Positions 8,542 to 15,615 of a stretch of 32,657 bases of DNA are shown here, in pieces; position 1 is the first letter of the stretch, and each line of letters opens with the position of its first letter. Source of the DNA: Candidatus Hecatellales archaeon. Its GTDB lineage: Archaea > Thermoproteota > Bathyarchaeia > Hecatellales > Hecatellaceae. The stretch spans positions 1 to 32,657 of the forward strand of contig QMXD01000004.1 in NCBI GenBank assembly GCA_003661965.1. Direction: 5' to 3'. The notes beneath the pieces were generated by a model. That model was not told the DNA's origin and did not search any database. It saw only the letters and a list, made by a program, of their open reading frames with translations. Position numbers and translations under genes: made by a program.

Positions 8542-9690
8542 TTATTCTTTTTTTAGAAGAATTTTTCCGATGGATGGTCCTATAAGCACGGAAAAAAGTG
8601 AGAAGAGGACGAATATGGAGTAAAAGGTTTCGTTTAGGATTCCGATGTTTCTCCCTATTTCAACCCCAGCCAATATTAGGCTTAGTCTTGCTGTTTTAAT
8701 AAAGCCTAGCGAGAAGCTTTCTTTAAACGTTAGGTTAAAAATTCTTGAAACCAATCCTACACCAAAAACCTTCCCAAAAATTCCAACAAGTAAAACTAGG
8801 AGGAAAATTAGAATGTTTTCTATGTTTTTAACAAGGGCTACTAGGTTTGTGTTTACACCAACCATGATAAAAAAGAATGGGATAAAAAAGCCGTAACCGA
8901 AGCTTGTAAGGTTTCTTTCAAGTAGGCTTCCCCTCCAAGTAATCACGGAAACGATTAAACCAGCAACAAAAGCACCAATTATGGCATGGAAACCTATAAT
9001 TTCTGCTAGTAGGGCTAGGATGGCTATAAGTGCAAAACAAAACCTAACCTCAAAATAAAAGTATGGGTTTGAGCCACAACACATCCTAACCTTTTGACCA
9101 ATCTTAAACCTGCCAAAAAAGAAGGGTAGCATAAATAGGGCTACCACATAAAAAACTGAGAAGATGAATAGGTAGTTTAGGGTTTTAAGGAAAACCTCCA
9201 CAGAAACCGTTAAAAGAAACATGCTAACAATATCAACAATCACCGTGGAGCGAAGCAACAAAAAAACAAATTCCTCCCTTTGTTTAAGTTCTCTGGTTAA
9301 GGGTAAAACAACACCAAGCGAGGTTGTTGAAAATATTGTTCCCATAAAAAAGGGGTTTACACCAAGATATTCCCCCAAAAACAATCCTAGGGTGAAGGGT
9401 ATAAGTAGGGAGGCTAAAGCTATAGAAAACACTGGTGTAAACCTTTTTCTTATCTCCCCAAACTCAACCTCTAAACCAGCCAAAAAAAGCAGGTATATCA
9501 AGCCAAAATAGGAGAAAAAGTCAAGCCAAGGGTTTGGAGTTATCATGTTAAGAAAAGATTTTCCAAGGATAATTCCTATGGCAATTTCAACAACAACAAG
9601 CGGAACCCCAACCTTATAAGAAAAAACTGGTGCTAAAAGTATTGCAAAAAGAATTATAGCCAAAGACAGGATTGTTGAAGAAACCTCCAA
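8542..9690 (-). CDS. CPA2-family cation/proton antiporter (KefB/NapA-like), membrane domain only
   Basis: A 382-residue, very hydrophobic protein with about 11-12 predicted membrane helices. It has the Na+/H+ exchanger fold of the CPA2 family: VVVEIAIGIILGKSFL near the N-terminus, LLFLAGLEVEF about residue 70, FSTTSLGVVLPLTREL about residue 122, and IIGFHAIIGAFVAGLIVS about residue 225. No C-terminal TrkA-N or universal-stress domain is present, so any control must come from another protein. It exchanges monovalent cations for protons across the cell membrane. It starts 54 bp upstream of the KaiC-like gene and is co-directional with the KaiC/GTPase/roadblock genes, so it may share a transcript or be an output of that module. 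ATG 9690 is clear. Confidence 0.88.
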   Translation of the reverse strand: MEVSSTILSLAIILFAILLAPVFSYKVGVPLVVVEIAIGIILGKSFLNMITPNPWLDFFSYFGLIYLLFLAGLEVEFGEIRKRFTPVFSIALASLLIPFTLGLFLGEYLGVNPFFMGTIFSTTSLGVVLPLTRELKQREEFVFLLLRSTVIVDIVSMFLLTVSVEVFLKTLNYLFIFSVFYVVALFMLPFFFGRFKIGQKVRMCCGSNPYFYFEVRFCFALIAILALLAEIIGFHAIIGAFVAGLIVSVITWRGSLLERNLTSFGYGFFIPFFFIMVGVNTNLVALVKNIENILIFLLVLLVGIFGKVFGVGLVSRIFNLTFKESFSLGFIKTARLSLILAGVEIGRNIGILNETFYSIFVLFSLFSVLIGPSIGKILLKKE

Positions 9691-9751
9691 GACAAACCCA
9701 CTTAAACAAACCTATAAAAATTTAGGGTATCAAGAGACATTTTTTCTTTTC

Positions 9752-9790
9752 GAATTTTTAGTGCATTACACTGCATTACAGTGCATTATC
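9752..9790. repeat. Dispersed repeat copy 1: three helical-turn-spaced decamers
   Basis: After GAATTTTTA come three exact 10-bp units in tandem: GTGCATTACA, CTGCATTACA, GTGCATTATC (9761-9790). The middle contains the inverted pair CACTG-CATTA-CAGTG. A related copy with the same leading GAATTTTT lies at 30829-30866. The 10-bp spacing puts each unit on the same DNA face, as expected for cooperative protein binding. Here it sits between the divergent antiporter and methyltransferase genes, so it could be an operator. Confidence 0.7.
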
Positions 9791-9917
9791 TCTTCTAAAA
9801 ACGGCTTTTACAATCTGGAGGTAGGCTTCTGTTTTGCTGTTTTTCTATTTGTTTTTATGTAAACTAGGAATGTCTTTATCAGCATCTTTTTCCTTTTTAC
9901 TTTTGGTGTGGGTGGGT

Positions 9918-10559
9918 ATGTCTGGGGAGCGTGTTCCCTCTGACTATGCTAGGATGGGTTTTGTGGAGGCGGAGCTGTTTGATAAGAAGGTTAAAGAACA
10001 TTTTATGCCTGCAATTATTTCTATGGTTAAACAAATCATAGAGGATTATGATTTGCAGGGTGTATGTGTGGATGTTGGTTGTGGGACTGCTGTTTTTGCG
10101 GTTGAGTTATGTAGACATTCTAACCTAACCATATATGCTTTGGAAAGGGAGGAAGCCATATGTAAGGTTGCATATGTAAACATTAAAAGGGAGGGGTTAA
10201 AGGATAGGATAATCCCTGTTTTGGGTGATGCACATAAAATGCCTTTTAAAGATGAGTTTGCCGATTTTGTTATTAGCAGAGGCTCATACCATTGTTGGGA
10301 GGATAAGGTACTCGTGTTTAAAGAGGTTTATAGGGTGTTAAAGAGGGGTGGTATCGCTCTTGTTGGTGGTGGGTTTGGACGATATGTGACCGAGGAAGAA
10401 TTAAAAAGAATGAAACTTTTAAGGGATCTTTCTCTAGGGGAGAATGCAAAAGCCTATAGTTCACCAGACAAATTAAGAGAGGTTGTATACAGGGCAGGTA
10501 TACCTAACTTCCGTATAATTTATGATCCAGTAGGTCTTTGGGCAGAAATAAAGAAGTAG
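9918..10559 (+). CDS. Class I SAM-dependent methyltransferase
   Basis: A 213-residue protein from ATG 9918. The SAM-binding motif I is CVDVGCGTAVFAVEL and motif II ends in the acidic loop IYALEREEA. GDAHKMPFKDEFADFVISRGS supplies motifs III-IV, and VLKRGGIALVGGG is the post-motif strand. This is the common COG2226/UbiE-like Rossmann fold. Substrate is unknown. The open frame extends upstream to TTG 9834, but that stretch encodes an unlikely hydrophobic T-rich leader. A GGTGTG ribosome binding site at 9905 favours ATG 9918, and TTTTTATGTAAA near 9850-9863 is a candidate TATA box. It is divergent from the antiporter, with the decamer repeat between them. Confidence 0.85.
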   Translation: MSGERVPSDYARMGFVEAELFDKKVKEHFMPAIISMVKQIIEDYDLQGVCVDVGCGTAVFAVELCRHSNLTIYALEREEAICKVAYVNIKREGLKDRIIPVLGDAHKMPFKDEFADFVISRGSYHCWEDKVLVFKEVYRVLKRGGIALVGGGFGRYVTEEELKRMKLLRDLSLGENAKAYSSPDKLREVVYRAGIPNFRIIYDPVGLWAEIKK

Positions 10560-10599
10560 CCGTGAAACTGTTAAGTTTAGATTTTTTAGTCCTCAATTT

Positions 10600-10678
10600 T
10601 GGCGGGCTCGAGGGGATTTGAACCCCTGTTCTCCGGCTCCGAAGGCCGGTGCGTTTGTCCTGGCTACGCTACGAGCCC
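10600..10678 (-). tRNA. tRNA-Arg(UCG), CCA encoded
   Basis: The minus strand folds into a full cloverleaf. The acceptor GGGCTCG (10678-10672) pairs with CGAGCCC (10610-10604). The D stem is GCGT/ACGC and the anticodon stem CCGGC/GCCGG with loop CTTCGGA. The anticodon TCG is at 10642-10640, the variable loop is 5 nt, and the T stem is AGGGG/CCCCT with loop TTCAAAT. The discriminator is G and CCA is encoded (10602-10600). There is no intron. It reads CGA arginine codons. An AT-rich TATA-like stretch lies upstream at about 10690-10704 on the minus strand. Confidence 0.97.
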
Positions 10679-10742
10679 CCTTTCTTCTAAAAGATTTATT
10701 TACCTCTTCTGGTTATAGGATTTTCTAGCTTAGAGTAATCTT

Positions 10743-10766
10743 TAAACTTAGATTTGTCTAAGTTTA
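10743..10766. promoter_or_regulatory. Palindromic operator candidate upstream of gfcR
   Basis: A perfect 10-bp inverted repeat with a 4-bp spacer, TAAACTTAGA-TTTG-TCTAAGTTTA, sits 24 bp before the ATG at 10791. Its left arm overlaps the TATA-like TTTAAAC (10741-10747). Direct repeats TTAGAGTA at 10730-10737 and 10764-10771 flank it. A regulator bound here would block TBP, so autorepression by the downstream HTH-phosphoribosyltransferase is plausible. Confidence 0.6.
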
Positions 10767-10790
10767 GAGTATTCTTGGGTGGAGTTTGGG

Positions 10791-11534
10791 ATGGAAACTC
10801 ATAGTAGGGATTTGGAGTTTAGGCTTATGACGATTAAGCTTTTAAACACGATTAAAAGGAAGCATACCTACCGTGAAATTTCTCAGTGGACTGGTTTACC
10901 TGTAACTGTTTTAAGCCGTTATGTTAAGGGTCATGTTCTTCCAACCTCTAAAAGGGCGAGGGAGATATGGGTTGCACTTCAAAAGGTTGCAGACCTTGAA
11001 ACAACCCTGCTTTCAAGGATTAAGTTTGATGAGATGGGTTATTTTGACAACACCCAGATAGTTTATGATATTCCTCTTCTACGTTTAGCAACCCAACATG
11101 TTGTTTCAAAGTTTGCTGGGAGAAGGATAAACAAAATTTTAACTGCTGCTGTGGATGGGATACCCTTAGCCACCCTTATAGCAAACTCTCTTGATGTGGA
11201 TTTGGTTGTTGCTAAAAAGGCTAAGGAGGTTGGTGTTAAAGAGTATATTGAGGAAAGCTATATTCCACCTGATTCAGGTGTAATCGTAACCTTTTATGTG
11301 CCTAAGGATTCGCTTAAAAGAGGGGATAGTGTTCTTATAGTTGATGATGTTGTTAGGACGGGGGAAACACAGGAAGCCTTAATCCATCTTGTAAACAAGA
11401 TTAAGGCTGAGGTTGCAGGAATATTTGTTCTTGTGGCTGTAGGCTCAGACTGGAAGAGTAGGTTAAGTATCCCTCCAAACTGTCCTGTTGAAGCTTTAGC
11501 GGTTATAGAAAAGGTTCCAAGCGAAAAAACCTAG
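10791..11534 (+). CDS. gfcR: HTH-phosphoribosyltransferase regulator (GfcR/PyrE-like family)
   Basis: A 247-residue protein. Residues about 5-70 form a helix-turn-helix domain (TYREISQWTGLPVTVLSRYV). Residues about 95-245 form a type I phosphoribosyltransferase fold with the PRPP-binding loop VLIVDDVVRTGET and the upstream ILTAAVDGIPLATLIA. This architecture is the archaeal COG0856 family, once named PyrE-like. A haloarchaeal member, GfcR, is a transcription regulator of sugar catabolism. It probably senses a phosphoribosyl metabolite. ATG 10791 is preferred to GTG 10779 because GGTGGA at 10778-10783 then has normal spacing. A palindrome at 10743-10766 suggests autoregulation. Its 3' end overlaps that of the convergent mtnA-family gene by 4 bp. 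Confidence 0.83.
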   Translation: METHSRDLEFRLMTIKLLNTIKRKHTYREISQWTGLPVTVLSRYVKGHVLPTSKRAREIWVALQKVADLETTLLSRIKFDEMGYFDNTQIVYDIPLLRLATQHVVSKFAGRRINKILTAAVDGIPLATLIANSLDVDLVVAKKAKEVGVKEYIEESYIPPDSGVIVTFYVPKDSLKRGDSVLIVDDVVRTGETQEALIHLVNKIKAEVAGIFVLVAVGSDWKSRLSIPPNCPVEALAVIEKVPSEKT

Positions 11535-12553
11535 CCTAAAATTTTTTCTAGGTCTTCTGGTGTTGGCTTAACAATCCCCTTTTCAGTTATTATCCCGGTT
11601 ACAAGTTCTGGTGGGGTTATGTCAAAGGCTGGATTATAAACTTTAATGTTTTTTGGGGCTATCCTACAACCACAAAAGCTTAAGATTTCCTCTGGTTTTC
11701 TTTCCTCGATAACAACCTCTTCAACTCTGCTTTTTCTGTCTATGGTTGAGGTTGGAGCAGCAACATAAAACGGTATCCTATGATGTTTGGCTAAAACAGC
11801 TATAGAGTAGGTTCCAATCTTGTTTATTACATGTCCAGACATTAGGATTCTGTCAGCCCCAACAACAACCTTATCCACCATACCCTTCTGCATAACCCAT
11901 CCAACCATATTGTCTGTGATAAGGGTAAACGGAATCCTCTCCCTTTTAAGCTCAAAAGCTGTAAGTCTTGCACCCTGAAGAAGAGGTCTTGTTTCTGTTG
12001 CTACAACCTGAATTTTTTTACCTTGTCTAAAAGCAGCCTTAATAACACCTAAAGCCGTCCCATATTGGACTGTTGCAAGGTCTCCTGCGTTACAATGGGT
12101 TAAAACCTTGTCACCGTCAAAAATAAGCTCAGCACCCTTAAGACTAAGTGTATAGTTTACCTTAGCATCAGCCTCAACAATTTCAAGACATTTTTTGATA
12201 ACAAAATCTTTAAACTCTTTAAAGGTTCCCTCAAACTTTTCAGCCTCACCAAGAACCAAATCTATAGAGTTAAAAAGGTTTACAGCTGTTGGACGTGTAG
12301 CCTTTATAAGCTTACCTGTTTTTTTAAGCTCCCTAAGCAAACCCTCCTTTGTTTTTGTTTTACTTTTGTAGGCTGTTTGGGCTAAGGCTAAGGCTGAAGC
12401 AGCACCAAGTAGGGGAGCACCCCTAATCCTCATCTCCTTTATTGCTTTTGCAACCTCTTTTGGTGTTTTAAGCTTTAGGTAAACAAGTTTTTTTGGAAGC
12501 TTTGTCTGGTCTACTGTTACAACCAAACCTTTCCTCCAAGAAATCGTTCTCAA
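11531..12553 (-). CDS. mtnA: MtnA-family isomerase (methylthioribose-1-phosphate isomerase / eIF2B-alpha-like)
   Basis: A 340-residue protein aligning over its length with MtnA: DQTKLP at 15-20, MRIRGAPLLGAASALALA at 41-58, RPTAVNLFNSID at 87-98, HCNAGDLATVQYGTALGVI at 153-171, ETRPLLQGARLTAFEL at 187-202, and GADRI with NKIGTYSIAVLAK from 232. The catalytic Cys154 is present. The position of the catalytic Asp in the bacterial GADRI-x-GD-NKIGT motif is His241 here. Members isomerise methylthioribose-1-phosphate in methionine salvage, or related ribose phosphates such as ribose-1,5-bisphosphate in archaeal nucleotide salvage. Start is TTG 12553 with GGAGG about 10 nt upstream. It is divergent from endA. 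The family is certain and the substrate less so. Confidence 0.85.
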   Translation of the reverse strand: MRTISWRKGLVVTVDQTKLPKKLVYLKLKTPKEVAKAIKEMRIRGAPLLGAASALALAQTAYKSKTKTKEGLLRELKKTGKLIKATRPTAVNLFNSIDLVLGEAEKFEGTFKEFKDFVIKKCLEIVEADAKVNYTLSLKGAELIFDGDKVLTHCNAGDLATVQYGTALGVIKAAFRQGKKIQVVATETRPLLQGARLTAFELKRERIPFTLITDNMVGWVMQKGMVDKVVVGADRILMSGHVINKIGTYSIAVLAKHHRIPFYVAAPTSTIDRKSRVEEVVIEERKPEEILSFCGCRIAPKNIKVYNPAFDITPPELVTGIITEKGIVKPTPEDLEKILG

Positions 12554-12638
12554 AACTTTTCTTCCTCCATATAGGTTTTATATTTGTCTCAACATGTATA
12601 GCTTCAGATAGCATAGCATATATAACGATTGTTTACGG
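12554..12638. promoter_or_regulatory. Divergent promoter region, mtnA-family gene and endA
   Basis: These 85 bp hold two TATA-like boxes. GCATATATAACG (about 12613-12624) faces endA, and AAATATAAAACC (minus strand, about 12583-12572) faces the isomerase gene. Spacing to endA leaves a leader of only a few nucleotides, which fits the absence of a good ribosome binding site before its TTG. Confidence 0.5.
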
Positions 12639-13178
12639 TTGGCTGGGTTGGAAAAAAAACCTTTAAAAGGACTGCTTACAAACGGAAAGGTTTACGTTAA
12701 AAAAGATGAGTCTGGTGTAGAGGTTTTGCTTGAAAAGGGTTATGGTGAAAAGCTTAATGGGGAAGTGGAGTTTTCACCATGGGAAACACTGTATCTGGTT
12801 GGTGAGGGTTGGCTTGAGGTTTTTGATGAAAAAACAGGTGAAAAGCTTGGTTTTGAAAAGCTTGTTGAAATTTTTTCACGTGAGGATAGGTCTGTCTGGT
12901 CAAAATATCTGGTTTATAGGGATTTACGTTCTAGGGGTTATGTGGTGAAAAAGGGTTTTGGTCAAGGTGTAGATTTTAGGGTTTATGAACGTGGAGCCTA
13001 CGGTAAAGAGGCTGCAAAAATTCTTGTTTACAGCGTTTTTGAGGGTGAACCTATACCAATAAAAAACCTTATCAGCCTTCTTGACAGCGCAAGAAACATG
13101 AAAAAAGATGTTGTTATAGGGGTTATAGAAAGAAGAGGTGAAGTTGTCTATTATGCTCTTTCAACCTTCAACCTTTAA
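12639..13178 (+). CDS. endA: tRNA-splicing endonuclease subunit lacking the catalytic His
   Basis: A 179-residue protein, the same length as homotetrameric archaeal EndA. The N-terminal domain has LLTNGKVYV and PWETLYLVGEGWLEV. The catalytic domain has LVYRDLRSRGYVVKKG, DFRVYERG and, near the end, ARNMKKDVVIGVIE. Family catalysis uses a Tyr/His/Lys triad. Tyr116 and a Lys (155/156) are retained, but the usual K-E-H segment reads KEAA, putting Ala125 in place of His. The enzyme cuts bulge-helix-bulge RNA. Without His this copy may be the structural subunit of a heterotetramer, or a weak enzyme. The start is uncertain (TTG 12639 or TTG 12648). It is divergent from the mtnA-family gene. Its relevance is raised by the BHB-like intron in tyrS. 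Confidence 0.85.
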   Translation: MAGLEKKPLKGLLTNGKVYVKKDESGVEVLLEKGYGEKLNGEVEFSPWETLYLVGEGWLEVFDEKTGEKLGFEKLVEIFSREDRSVWSKYLVYRDLRSRGYVVKKGFGQGVDFRVYERGAYGKEAAKILVYSVFEGEPIPIKNLISLLDSARNMKKDVVIGVIERRGEVVYYALSTFNL

Positions 13179-13185
13179 CCTTACC

Positions 13186-13938
13186 CTACATAAAAAAACG
13201 GTAGATACATTCGGTTGAAGACTCTAGGTTTAACGGTGGATAACGTTCCAACCTAATCTTTTTGTTAAGAGTTTTAAGGATAGCACACATAAGAGGAAAA
13301 CATTTTTTCTCACACAACCTCCTATCAAAAGATTCACAGCTTCTTAAAATAGGACATTTAACCTTCATCTCAAGTTTTTCAGCCTCAAGCTTAAACGTAA
13401 CAAACTCTTTTAGGTTTACCGTCGTAAAAGAGTTAACGGTCTCCATTAGGTTTAGAAAAAACGTTTTTAAATCTTCAAGACTGCCAACACGTATTTTTTG
13501 TTTTTTAAGGTATCCTTTAACAAAAAGTTTAAGAAAAAATTTTTCGCTAAGGGTTCTCCAATCTGTTAGGCTTAAGGGAATTTTTATGTTTGGATGTAAA
13601 CATTCAAGGGGTGTAGGATTCTTCTGTTCAAAGCCTATCGTATGTTTTCTTAAAAAACTGTTAAGCCAAGAATGTGCAGGATAACTTGGTGTGATTAAAT
13701 GTTCAAGATAAACCCATCTAGGCTCAATTTCAGCCTTAACCCTCCCATCAGAATAAACACGAACATGGATTTGCCATATCCTGTTAAGGTTTTTAGCAAG
13801 CCCAAAAACCTGGTTTTCCTCAACTATTTGGGGTGTATCCCTAAACCCTTCCCCACGAAGAACCTCCTCAAACCTTTTTATCTCCTCAACCCTAACCCTA
13901 AAACATTCACAACAGGTTTTTTTACCCAAAAACCACAC
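13186..13938 (-). CDS. Unknown protein with C-terminal Cys cluster
   Basis: A 250-residue protein that I do not recognise. It begins MWFLGKKTCCECFRV from GTG 13938; an in-frame TTG four codons in is an alternative. The middle is alpha/beta, with an aromatic stretch EPRWVYLEHLITPSYPAHSW at about 92-111. The C-terminal third carries six cysteines in CPILRSCESFDRRLC and EKKCFPLMC, plus one further Cys near the end, suggesting a metal or iron-sulfur site. There is no signal peptide or membrane segment. It converges with endA (7 bp gap) and lies downstream of hisS by 51 bp on the same strand, so it may share that transcript. The open frame is long and uninterrupted, so it is probably a real gene. 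Confidence 0.6.
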   Translation of the reverse strand: MWFLGKKTCCECFRVRVEEIKRFEEVLRGEGFRDTPQIVEENQVFGLAKNLNRIWQIHVRVYSDGRVKAEIEPRWVYLEHLITPSYPAHSWLNSFLRKHTIGFEQKNPTPLECLHPNIKIPLSLTDWRTLSEKFFLKLFVKGYLKKQKIRVGSLEDLKTFFLNLMETVNSFTTVNLKEFVTFKLEAEKLEMKVKCPILRSCESFDRRLCEKKCFPLMCAILKTLNKKIRLERYPPLNLESSTECIYRFFM

Positions 13939-13989
13939 CCTTTAGCTAGGTTAAAACACATATTTTATCCATGTTAATAAGCTTATTCC

Positions 13990-15306
13990 TCACCCTTTTT
14001 TCAGCCTAGAAACAAAAAAATCTTTAAGCTTACCGATTAAAACCTCCTCCTCAAACTTTTTTTCCATATCCCTAACCTTAACCTTCCCCTCAGCAAGCTC
14101 ACGCTCCCCAACTATCAAAACATAGGGGAAACCAAGCCTATCAGCATACTCCAACTGTCTTGTAAGTGAACGGTTTCTTAGGTCAAAGTCTGCTGGTATC
14201 CCCCAAGACCTAAGCCTTTCAACAAGCTCAAGAGTTTTAACATGAACCCTCCTATTTGCTGAGGCTACAAAAACCCCCATTAAAGGTTTAGGTTTCTCCA
14301 AAACCCCGTTTTTTTCTAGGGTAAGCATAAGTCTTTCAATACCTCCAGCAACACCTGTGGCTGGAAGGTCTCTACCAAAAATTTTGCATAGTTTATCGTA
14401 ACGTCCACCAGCAACTATAGCCCCAACCTCCTTTGCAACCCTATCATAAACCTCAAAAACAACACCATCATAATAGCCTATCCCACGAACAATACTAGCA
14501 TCAAAAAAACATTCCTCAATCTTTTTGAATGCTTTTAGGCTTTCCATAAGCTTTTCAAGCTCCCCTAAACCAAGCAAAAACTTCTCGTTTTTTATTTGGT
14601 AGTTTAGGATAGTCGACAAAACCTTTTCATATTCACCGCTAACAGAAACAAAACCTAAAATTTTTTCTGTTTGTTGACTGTTTAACCCAAGCTTATCAAG
14701 CTCACCAATAAAATCTTCTTTTGAAATCTTCCTATACTTGTCGATTATTCTTAGAACAGCCTCAACCTTCTCACCTACAATGTTTAGGCTGTTTAGAAAA
14801 CCTTCAACAAGCTTTCTACTACTTATCCTAACCTCAAAACTTTTTAAACCAACATTTTTAAGAACATCAACAGTTAAAGAAATTATTTCAGCATCAGCAT
14901 CAGCCTCAACACTTCCAAAAATTTCCGCATCCCACTGGTAAAAACACCTATACCTACCAAACTGAGGCTCATCATACCTCCACATATTCGAAATTGCAGC
15001 CAGCTTAACTGGAAGGGTTAGGTCAGGTCTGCTTGCAACCATCCTTGCCAAACCAACTGTTAAATCAAACCTTAAACCAAGCTTTCTTCCAGCCTTATCC
15101 TCAAACCAGTAAATTTCATCTTTTATTGATGGACCACATTTAGCCTCTAAGGTTTCAAGGTTTTCGATTGGGGAGGGTTCAACAAGCCTAAAACCGTATC
15201 TTTCAAGAATCTCCATAATTTTTTTGTTGATTTGTAGACGTTGAGCCATTTCTTCAACTCCAATATCCCTCATTCCCCTAGGCAAAGGAAACCCTTTTAA
15301 AGCCAA
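13990..15306 (-). CDS. hisS: Histidyl-tRNA synthetase
   Basis: A class II synthetase of 438 residues. Motif 1 region PLPRGMRDIGVEE is at the N-terminus. Motif 2 is RYRCFYQWDAEIFG, preceded by MWRYDEPQFG. The histidine-binding segments GIGYYDGVVFEVYD and GAIVAGGRYDKL and motif 3 GVAGGIERL follow, with the anticodon-binding domain after residue about 340 (FDLRNRSLTRQLEYADRLG). It charges tRNA-His in the cytoplasm. I choose TTG 15306 because GGTGG lies 6 nt upstream. The frame is open to TTG 15327, but that start leaves the ribosome site inside the gene. It is the first gene of the synthetase-rich segment. Confidence 0.95.
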   Translation of the reverse strand: MALKGFPLPRGMRDIGVEEMAQRLQINKKIMEILERYGFRLVEPSPIENLETLEAKCGPSIKDEIYWFEDKAGRKLGLRFDLTVGLARMVASRPDLTLPVKLAAISNMWRYDEPQFGRYRCFYQWDAEIFGSVEADADAEIISLTVDVLKNVGLKSFEVRISSRKLVEGFLNSLNIVGEKVEAVLRIIDKYRKISKEDFIGELDKLGLNSQQTEKILGFVSVSGEYEKVLSTILNYQIKNEKFLLGLGELEKLMESLKAFKKIEECFFDASIVRGIGYYDGVVFEVYDRVAKEVGAIVAGGRYDKLCKIFGRDLPATGVAGGIERLMLTLEKNGVLEKPKPLMGVFVASANRRVHVKTLELVERLRSWGIPADFDLRNRSLTRQLEYADRLGFPYVLIVGERELAEGKVKVRDMEKKFEEEVLIGKLKDFFVSRLKKG

Positions 15307-15423
15307 AAACCATCCACCAGCTAACAAAATTCTTAAACTTTTATCCTACCTAAACTTTAATTTTATGGAAACTATTTAACCTTCTGTAAAGGATAAAGGT
15401 TTCTGTTTGTGGGGTAATAAAGG

Positions 15424-15615
15424 GTGGTTGAAAAACATCGCCACTGTATTGTTTGTGGGTTACCTATAAGCCCAGAAAAAGACCCACCAGTCTGCAGTAA
15501 AAAATGTGAGTTTCTTTTAAGGAGAAAGGAGAGAAGAGAAAGAATTTTTTGGGGTCTAGCTATGGTTCCCCTAATAGTTCTAATGGTTTTACTGCTTTTC
15601 CTAGGTAAAACCTAA
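15424..15615 (+). CDS. Small Zn-ribbon membrane protein (DUF2116-like)
   Basis: A 63-residue protein. Residues 7-31 hold a zinc-binding pattern, HCIVCG then CSKKC, with a basic RRKERRERI stretch. Residues about 42-60 form a single hydrophobic helix ending LLLFLGKT. This Zn-ribbon plus C-terminal membrane anchor is typical of archaeal DUF2116 proteins, whose role is not known. The GTG at 15424 is the only start that keeps the zinc ribbon. Its stop overlaps the 3' end of the convergent GDPD fusion gene by 4 bp. Confidence 0.75.
   Translation: MVEKHRHCIVCGLPISPEKDPPVCSKKCEFLLRRKERRERIFWGLAMVPLIVLMVLLLFLGKT

Noticed and set aside
9834-9917. Hydrophobic N-terminal extension of the methyltransferase as a signal or anchor.
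   Set aside because: T-rich promoter-like DNA, poor start, and a better ATG with ribosome site at 9918.
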